DNA of 5,076 nucleotides, taken from Candidatus Iainarchaeum sp. (GTDB lineage Archaea > Iainarchaeota > Iainarchaeia > Iainarchaeales > GCA-2688035). This document shows, one piece after another, positions 1 through 3,718 of this stretch. Each line of letters opens with the position of its first letter. Positions within the stretch are counted from its first letter, which is position 1. The stretch lies in the NCBI GenBank assembly GCA_016931555.1, contig JAFGEM010000007.1, positions 1-5,076 on the forward strand, written 5' to 3'. The notes below the pieces were generated by a model that ran no database searches, was not told where the DNA came from, and saw only the letters and a program-made list of their open reading frames with translations. Made by a program: the position numbers and the translations under genes.

Positions 1-128
1 CACTCGAAGGGGGAACAACAATAAAAAACGAGGCCTTGAAGACAAAATGCAAATGGTCCCCTTTCAATGGATGGACGCTCAAGGGAAAAATTGAAAGGGT
101 TTTTATTTCAGGCAGAGAGGTGCACTAA
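1..128 (+). CDS. pyrC: Dihydroorotase, C-terminal end only (partial)
   Basis: Reading from base 3, 41 codons stay open to a TAA at 126-128; the gene begins outside the window. The peptide contains KWSPFNGWTLKGKIERVF followed by ISGREVH. This matches the usual end of dihydroorotases and related cyclic amidohydrolases, where a W/SPF-G-x-x-LKG segment precedes a final beta strand ending in G-R-x-V. Dihydroorotase closes carbamoyl-aspartate to dihydroorotate in the cytoplasm, the third step of UMP synthesis. The metal-binding and catalytic residues lie upstream and cannot be checked. The call is strengthened by pyrE and pyrF immediately downstream on the same strand. The stop overlaps the next gene's ATG by one base (TAATG), so the two are probably translationally coupled. 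Other amidohydrolases such as hydantoinase or allantoinase share this tail; the pyr context favours dihydroorotase. Confidence 0.8.
   Translation, partial: LEGGTTIKNEALKTKCKWSPFNGWTLKGKIERVFISGREVH
117..122 (+). promoter_or_regulatory. Shine-Dalgarno site for the 138-residue basic protein
   Basis: GAGGTG lies five bases before the ATG at 128 and matches the archaeal anti-SD core (complement GGAGGTGATC). It sits inside the last codons of pyrC (Glu-Val), so ribosomes finishing pyrC are well placed to restart on this gene. Confidence 0.7.
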
Positions 129-544
129 TGCCGGGCAGAAGAAATGTGCACAGGGGGGAAAGCGACAGAAAAAAACTGCGCCAAGCAGCACAGCACGAGA
201 AAAGAAACAAGGAGTATAAGAAGCTGAGGGAAAAAAAAGTGGAAAGAATAAGAAAAGCAGTGGAAGACAGGGCGAGAACAAGGCAAGTCAAGATTAGGAG
301 AATTGGCTCTGGATGGTTTCCAACATTAATTCAGGAATGGTTTGACAAGATGGCGCTTGGGAAAAGCGTGGAAACAGAAAGCTATCTTTTTGAGGTAGAC
401 AAGTCAGCTTCAACTAGAACAAGAGTCTATTTTGAAGCAATACTCGACCCATACCACAGATTTGGAAAACACAAGAGCCGAGGCAAATTTATTTTGGATT
501 TGGAAAAATTTACTTTGGAAAAACCAAAAAAGGGCAAAAGGTGA
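128..544 (+). CDS. Unknown, very basic 138-residue protein inside the pyr operon
   Basis: I do not recognise this family. The protein has two visible parts. Residues 1-58 are a charged, probably helical segment in which 24 of the first 60 residues are Lys or Arg, interspersed with Glu/Gln (for example KLREKKVERIRKAVEDRART). Residues 63-72 carry an aromatic patch with W63, F64, W71 and F72, and residues about 82-131 look strand-rich, with YLFEV, RVYFEAIL and KFILDLEKF. The tail KPKKGKR is again basic. There is no signal peptide, membrane segment or cysteine. The ATG at 128 is supported by a GAGGTG SD five bases upstream and by the one-base overlap with the pyrC stop; the stop codon lies within the SD of pyrE. 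This sandwiching between pyrC and pyrE suggests co-expression with UMP synthesis. Binding to RNA, DNA or the ribosome would fit the charge, but that is inference only. Confidence 0.75.
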   Translation: MPGRRNVHRGESDRKKLRQAAQHEKRNKEYKKLREKKVERIRKAVEDRARTRQVKIRRIGSGWFPTLIQEWFDKMALGKSVETESYLFEVDKSASTRTRVYFEAILDPYHRFGKHKSRGKFILDLEKFTLEKPKKGKR

Positions 545-545
545 T
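539..545 (+). promoter_or_regulatory. Shine-Dalgarno site that decides the pyrE start
   Basis: AGGTGAT is a seven-base match to the archaeal SD consensus and ends four bases before the ATG at 550. It covers the TGA stop (542-544) of the upstream gene. Because this SD would overlap the alternative GTG at 541, it argues for ATG 550 as the true start and for stop-restart coupling between the two genes. Confidence 0.7.
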
Positions 546-549
546 TTTA

Positions 550-1152
550 ATGAGTTCAAAACAAGAGGTTTGCAACGAACTGTTTGGTATCGGTGCAATA
601 AAATTTGGGGAATTTACACTCAAATCAGGGCTGAAGAGCCCGATTTACATTGACCTGCGCGTACTTGTCAGCTATCCCAAAGTTTTGAAGCTTGTTGCAA
701 CAGAACTGGCAAAAATTTCATCCGAACTGGAATTTGAAAAAATTGCAGGCATTCCTTATGCTGCAATTGCAATTGCAACAGCGCTTTCGCTTGAAACAAA
801 TGCGCCAATGATTTACCCGAGAAAAGAAACAAAAGATTATGGCACAAAAAAAGCAATCGAAGGCGTTTTCAAGGAGGGGGAAAAAATTCTTGTTGTTGAT
901 GATTTGATTACTACTGGCGGAAGCAAGTTCGAGGCAATTGCCCCTCTCGAAGCCGCGGGCTTGAAGGTAAAAGACATTGTTGTGCTAATTGATAGGGAGC
1001 AGGGCGGAGCAAAAGAACTGGCAGAAAAAGGTTATACACTGCACGCTGTTTTGAAAATCAGCGAAGTTCTGGAAATTCTCAAAAATTCTGAAAAAATTTC
1101 CAAGGAACAATTCAGGGATTTGCAGAATTATTTTTCAAACACTGCAAAGTAA
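550..1152 (+). CDS. pyrE: Orotate phosphoribosyltransferase
   Basis: PyrE joins orotate to PRPP to make OMP and pyrophosphate, the fifth step of UMP synthesis, and normally works as a cytoplasmic dimer. At 200 residues it has the usual length. Visible family landmarks are the N-terminal F-x-L-x-S-G-x-x-SPIYID (residues 22-35), the GIPYAAIAIAT strand-loop (67-77), the mobile catalytic loop RKETKDYGTKKAIEG (91-105), and the PRPP-binding motif VVDDLITTGG (115-124) with its acidic pair D117-D118. LIDREQGG follows after that motif. This wording resembles the OPRT half of eukaryotic UMP synthase more than enterobacterial PyrE. ATG 550 is preferred over the in-frame GTG at 541 because of its SD site; the GTG start would add three residues. 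The stop codon lies inside a perfect hairpin, and pyrF starts 74 bases later. Confidence 0.95.
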   Translation: MSSKQEVCNELFGIGAIKFGEFTLKSGLKSPIYIDLRVLVSYPKVLKLVATELAKISSELEFEKIAGIPYAAIAIATALSLETNAPMIYPRKETKDYGTKKAIEGVFKEGEKILVVDDLITTGGSKFEAIAPLEAAGLKVKDIVVLIDREQGGAKELAEKGYTLHAVLKISEVLEILKNSEKISKEQFRDLQNYFSNTAK

Positions 1153-1164
1153 AACTTTGCAGTG
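1140..1164 (+). repeat. Perfect inverted repeat (hairpin 1) containing the pyrE stop codon
   Basis: The arms CACTGCAAAGT (1140-1150) and ACTTTGCAGTG (1154-1164) are perfectly complementary over 11 base pairs and enclose the three-base loop AAA. The pyrE TAA occupies 1150-1152, so the left arm is the last coding bases of pyrE. No T-run follows, so it does not look like an intrinsic terminator. A role in mRNA processing, stability or in setting the pyrE/pyrF ratio is possible but inferred. Confidence 0.75.
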
Positions 1165-1168
1165 CCTC

Positions 1169-1187
1169 GCAAAACCAAGGGTTTTGC
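1169..1187 (+). repeat. Perfect inverted repeat (hairpin 2) upstream of pyrF
   Basis: The arms GCAAAACC (1169-1176) and GGTTTTGC (1180-1187) pair over 8 base pairs around the loop AAG. The stem can extend past one mismatch to about 1165-1191. It lies four bases after hairpin 1 and ends 28 bases before the pyrF SD. Its right arm shares TTTGCAG with the complement of hairpin 1's left arm, so the two hairpins can also re-pair with each other. Confidence 0.65.
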
Positions 1188-1215
1188 AGGGTCCAGAAGA
1201 ATGGAGCAAAAAAAA

Positions 1216-1221
1216 GAGGTG
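1216..1221 (+). promoter_or_regulatory. Shine-Dalgarno site for pyrF
   Basis: GAGGTG lies five bases before the ATG at 1227, the same site and spacing as in front of the basic protein at 128. It supports this start and independent initiation of pyrF after the 74-base gap. Confidence 0.7.
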
Positions 1222-1226
1222 TTTGA

Positions 1227-1928
1227 ATGGCAATAATAAAAATTCCGCGGAGCGTTATTCCAGCATGCGATGTTGCAAGCATTGAAAGGTTTGAAGAGAT
1301 TGTAAAGGCGACAGGGGATATAGAAAAAATCGGGGCTTATAAAATTGGCTTTGAATTAGGATTAAAATTCGGGCTCCCGAAAATAGTTGAGACTGCAAGG
1401 CAGCACACAGAAAAGCCAATTATATACGACCACCAAAAAGCAGGCACAGACATTCCAGACACTGCAGCGGGCTTTGCCGAAACATGCAAAGATTCCGGAG
1501 TCGATGCAGTAATACTGTTTCCACAGTCAGGGCCTGAAACAGAAAAAGCATGGATAAAAACAATGCAAGCCCATAACCTTGGTGTTATTGTGGGGGGAGA
1601 AATGACACACAAATCATATCTTGAAAGCGACAACGGCTTTATTTTAAATGCAGCGCCAAAAAGAATGTATGAAATCGCAGCAGGCCTTGGAGTAACAGAC
1701 TTTGTTGTTCCCGGCAATAAACCGGAAAAAATTGAGTTCTATAAGCTCCTGCTCAAAAACCTTGGACTAGACCCAACATTTTATTCTCCGGGATTAGTTG
1801 CACAGGGCGGAAAAATCTCAGAATCAGCAAAAGCAGCGGGCAACAACTGGCACGCAATAGTAGGGCGAGGCATTTACAAGGCAGAAGACATAAAACAAGC
1901 AGCACTAGAGCTTGTAAAAGAGTTTTAG
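1227..1928 (+). CDS. pyrF: Orotidine 5'-phosphate decarboxylase, variant catalytic motif
   Basis: PyrF decarboxylates OMP to UMP, the last step of the pathway, in the cytoplasm as a TIM-barrel dimer. At 233 residues it has normal length for a stand-alone enzyme. Visible barrel landmarks are the first-strand IPACD (11-15), YKIGFELGLKFG (38-49), the central strand motif IYDHQKAGTDIPDT (66-79), the GGEMTH strand (123-128), the phosphate-binding SPGLVAQGG (187-195), and AIVGRGIYKAEDIKQAA (210-226) with R214. In the classic form the active site reads D-x-K-x-x-D-I. Here D68, K71 and D75 are spaced D-x-x-K-x-x-x-D-I, one residue longer on each side of the lysine. The remaining signature makes the family secure, but the variant could belong to a divergent subgroup. 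It is the last gene of the pyr operon. The 47 bases after its stop contain a T-run and the promoter of the next gene. Confidence 0.88.
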   Translation: MAIIKIPRSVIPACDVASIERFEEIVKATGDIEKIGAYKIGFELGLKFGLPKIVETARQHTEKPIIYDHQKAGTDIPDTAAGFAETCKDSGVDAVILFPQSGPETEKAWIKTMQAHNLGVIVGGEMTHKSYLESDNGFILNAAPKRMYEIAAGLGVTDFVVPGNKPEKIEFYKLLLKNLGLDPTFYSPGLVAQGGKISESAKAAGNNWHAIVGRGIYKAEDIKQAALELVKEF

Positions 1929-1935
1929 GCAGCAC

Positions 1936-1952
1936 AAAAAGCTTTTTATATA
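1936..1952 (+). promoter_or_regulatory. TATA-box promoter of the surface protein gene
   Basis: A-rich CAAAAAG at 1935-1941 resembles a BRE, the element bound by TFB just upstream of TATA boxes. It is followed by TTTTTATATA (1943-1952). The box centre is about 28 bases before the ATG at 1976, so transcription should begin at or next to the start codon, and no SD is present: a leaderless mRNA. The element includes the 12-base palindrome of A5-GC-T5 (1936-1947), whose T5 could also help end transcription of the pyr operon. Confidence 0.65.
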
Positions 1953-1975
1953 AGAAAACAGTTATATTTTCCTAG

Positions 1976-3274
1976 ATGAAAAAAACATTAATCGCTGGAA
2001 TTATTCTAATTTTTTCCCTATTTTTGGCAAGCAGTGCTTATGCAGGCGGAGCAGCAATATGCAGGCACGCAACAGAATTTGACCCAAACGACCTAAACGC
2101 GCCAATGAACATTATTTGCTACGGAGACCAGTACAGCACAAGCGGCCCAGTTGGAGTAGCATCAGCATGCACACTCACTCCAAATCCGCTTGATTTGGAT
2201 TTTGGCGCAACAGACACAATAACAGTAGAATGCACAGATGCAGGCGGAGCCCCAATAGCCTGTCCGCAAATGACATGGACACTAAAAGACAGCACTCCAA
2301 CAGATATTGGAGATTGCACAACGGGAGCGGGAGATGCTTTTGTTTCATGTTCCGCAGGAACAGGCAACACAGAAATTAATGTCAGCGGGCTTGCGGAAAC
2401 AACAAATTACACAATGGAAGCAAGCGAAACAGCAGGCGCGGCATTCAGCTGCACCTCTTCAATAAATGTTGCCGCTGCCCCAATAGGCTGGAGCTGCACA
2501 ATTGTTCCAAACAGCTTTTCAATTCCAGAGGGCGCAAGCCAAACACTTACAACAATCTGCTATGACACTGGAGTGGAACAGCCATGCCCTAATGCAGGAA
2601 GCACTAGCTGGCAAGTGAATAACTCAGGAGGCAATCCAGTTGCCCCTGCAGGAGACGGCTTCATATCATATTCTGCAAATAATGTTACAATGGTAATGAA
2701 TGCCTTGGCCCAGACAGGCAATCCTTACACTATTACATCAACAACAAATGATGATGCTGGAAATCCAATGACCTGCGGAGCAGGCGCAACACTCACAGGA
2801 ATAATGCCGCCTGCAGGCGCGGGAGATGTCTGGCGCATTGAAAACATTTCATGGCCTGCTGGAACAGAAATCGGAGACCTTGGAGTAAATTTTACTGTAA
2901 CAGTAAGAAACCTCACTGCAAATGATTTGACGCCGCAGTCAATTGACTTTGAAATAACTAATGCTGAAGATGGAACAAATGTTGACCCGCTAGTTTTTCC
3001 AATGACACAAACAGGGAATGTTCCGGCAAACGATGCAATAGATTTTGTTTTCTCAGTTGATTTGGCAGAACCACCCTATCAGGAAAAAAATTATACTCTA
3101 CGCGCGGAAGTTGTTCCAACGCCAGCGCAAAATGAAACAAACACTGCAAACAATGCAATGACAAAAATGCTCACGCTTTCAACAGTAAGAACTGCCTCAG
3201 TTCCAGAGTTGCCTGTTTATCTTGTGCCCTTAATACTGCTCGCAGTACTGTTTGCCATAAGAAGAAAGCAGTGA
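1976..3274 (+). CDS. Secreted, membrane-anchored surface protein with Ig-like and CARDB-like modules and a PELP C-terminal signal
   Basis: This 432-residue protein is probably displayed outside the cell; its partner or ligand is unknown. Residues 1-23 form a Sec signal peptide: a KK pair, a hydrophobic core, then SSAYA before GG. After a short region with C29 and C48 come two related Ig-like modules, about 62-168 and 171-275. They share C-x20-C, a third Cys, a Trp and a later GD turn. Residues about 285-402 resemble a CARDB/adhesion beta-sandwich (VNFTVTVRNLT; NYTLRAEVVP; NNAMTKMLTL). The end has PELP (410-413), a hydrophobic helix (414-428) and RRK. All 12 cysteines lie in residues 29-267, and there are nine N-x-S/T sequons (N135, 144, 215, 236, 290, 305, 312, 372, 386). 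It is transcribed alone from its own TATA promoter and lies tail-to-tail with the signal peptidase gene. The domain names are from sequence pattern only. Confidence 0.85.
   Translation: MKKTLIAGIILIFSLFLASSAYAGGAAICRHATEFDPNDLNAPMNIICYGDQYSTSGPVGVASACTLTPNPLDLDFGATDTITVECTDAGGAPIACPQMTWTLKDSTPTDIGDCTTGAGDAFVSCSAGTGNTEINVSGLAETTNYTMEASETAGAAFSCTSSINVAAAPIGWSCTIVPNSFSIPEGASQTLTTICYDTGVEQPCPNAGSTSWQVNNSGGNPVAPAGDGFISYSANNVTMVMNALAQTGNPYTITSTTNDDAGNPMTCGAGATLTGIMPPAGAGDVWRIENISWPAGTEIGDLGVNFTVTVRNLTANDLTPQSIDFEITNAEDGTNVDPLVFPMTQTGNVPANDAIDFVFSVDLAEPPYQEKNYTLRAEVVPTPAQNETNTANNAMTKMLTLSTVRTASVPELPVYLVPLILLAVLFAIRRKQ
3203..3268 (+). other. PELP-helix-RRK C-terminal sorting signal region
   Basis: Codons 410-431 of the surface protein encode PELP, about 15 hydrophobic residues and the cluster RRK. 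This three-part layout is that of the archaeosortase/exosortase CTERM signals, most like the PEF-CTERM type, whose core is usually P-E-F-P. A plain C-terminal anchor remains possible because no sortase gene is in the window. Confidence 0.5.
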
Positions 3275-3275
3275 A

Positions 3276-3656
3276 TTATTTGCCTGCCAAAAAAAGATTT
3301 AAATGCCCGAGCTCTGGCAGCATAAAAACCATTTCACCAATTATCTCGCTCTCGCCAACAAGCCACCTGTCAACATAGCCGTTTGCATCTCCCTTTGTAA
3401 CAAAAGCACTGCCCCGAACCTCTATTATCCTGTGGACAATTACATTGCCGTTCTTCAAAAAAATTATTACATCGCCGACGCCATAATCATTGGTTTTTGC
3501 AAGCAAAAGCAAATCACCCCTTTCCAGTGCAGGGCGCATGCTGTTGCTCTCAATAGTAGCCAAGAACTTTGGAGTGCCGGCTAAAAGAATAAGCGCAAAA
3601 TAAAAGAGAAAGAAAATAACGAATAAAACCAAAACCCTTCTGGCAATGCTCGGCAT
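3276..3656 (-). CDS. Type I signal peptidase, archaeal/ER type
   Basis: This membrane serine protease removes signal peptides from exported proteins on the outer face of the membrane. At 126 residues it is at the short end for the family. Residues 8-26 form the single N-terminal membrane helix. The catalytic box is SNSMRPALERGDLLLL, with S39 as nucleophile. GDVIIFL (61-67) and VHRII (74-78) follow, with H75 in the place where bacterial enzymes have Lys; this is the archaeal and ER Sec11 arrangement. VTKGDANGYVD (86-96) provides the conserved acidic residues D90 and D96. There is no C-terminal membrane helix. ATG at 3656-3654 has no SD and lies about 26 bases from the centre of a TATA-like element, which suggests a leaderless mRNA. 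The gene ends one base from the stop of the surface protein gene, a likely but unproven substrate. Confidence 0.92.
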   Translation of the reverse strand: MPSIARRVLVLFVIFFLFYFALILLAGTPKFLATIESNSMRPALERGDLLLLAKTNDYGVGDVIIFLKNGNVIVHRIIEVRGSAFVTKGDANGYVDRWLVGESEIIGEMVFMLPELGHLNLFLAGK

Positions 3657-3673
3657 AAAATCATTTATTTCAC

Positions 3674-3688
3674 ATAATTATAAAAACT
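3674..3688. promoter_or_regulatory. Shared divergent TATA element between signal peptidase and AMP phosphorylase genes
   Basis: The 62-base divergent gap holds one strong AT box: TTATAAAAA on the + strand (3678-3686), reading TTTTTATAA on the - strand, next to the palindrome ATAATTAT (3674-3681). From its centre near 3682 it is about 26 bases to the signal peptidase ATG, implying a leaderless transcript. It is about 37 bases to the AMP phosphorylase ATG, implying a leader of about 12 bases. Both genes could therefore use the same element. Confidence 0.55.
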
Positions 3689-3718
3689 AGATTGCTGTTT
3701 GTTATTGTAGGGAAAAAA

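Noticed and set aside
541..549. GTG at 541 as the pyrE start, giving a four-base GTGA overlap with the upstream gene
   Set aside because: The only good SD (539-545) overlaps this GTG and is correctly spaced for ATG 550 instead; the three extra residues add no family similarity.
1140..1191. Intrinsic terminator between pyrE and pyrF
   Set aside because: Stems are present but no T-run follows, and pyrF has no TATA box of its own in the gap, so transcription should continue.
1201..1236. An 11-codon open frame MEQKKEVFEWQ overlapping the pyrF start, a possible leader peptide
   Set aside because: No SD precedes it and it is too short to distinguish from chance; kept only as part of the open pyrE frame observation.
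1337..1717. Long open frame on the - strand opposite pyrF (126 codons)
   Set aside because: It lies wholly within a well-supported pyrF, has no promoter or SD, and shows no family signature; it is an antisense shadow of a codon-biased gene.
2044..2252. Short direct repeats such as GCAGGCGGAGC at about 2044 and 2242
   Set aside because: They encode Ala-Gly-Gly-Ala in both places and reflect codon bias in an Ala/Gly-rich protein, not a DNA repeat element.
3303..3584. Open frame of 93 codons on the + strand opposite the signal peptidase gene
   Set aside because: The - strand frame carries all signal peptidase boxes (Ser39, His75, Asp90); the + frame has no recognisable feature.
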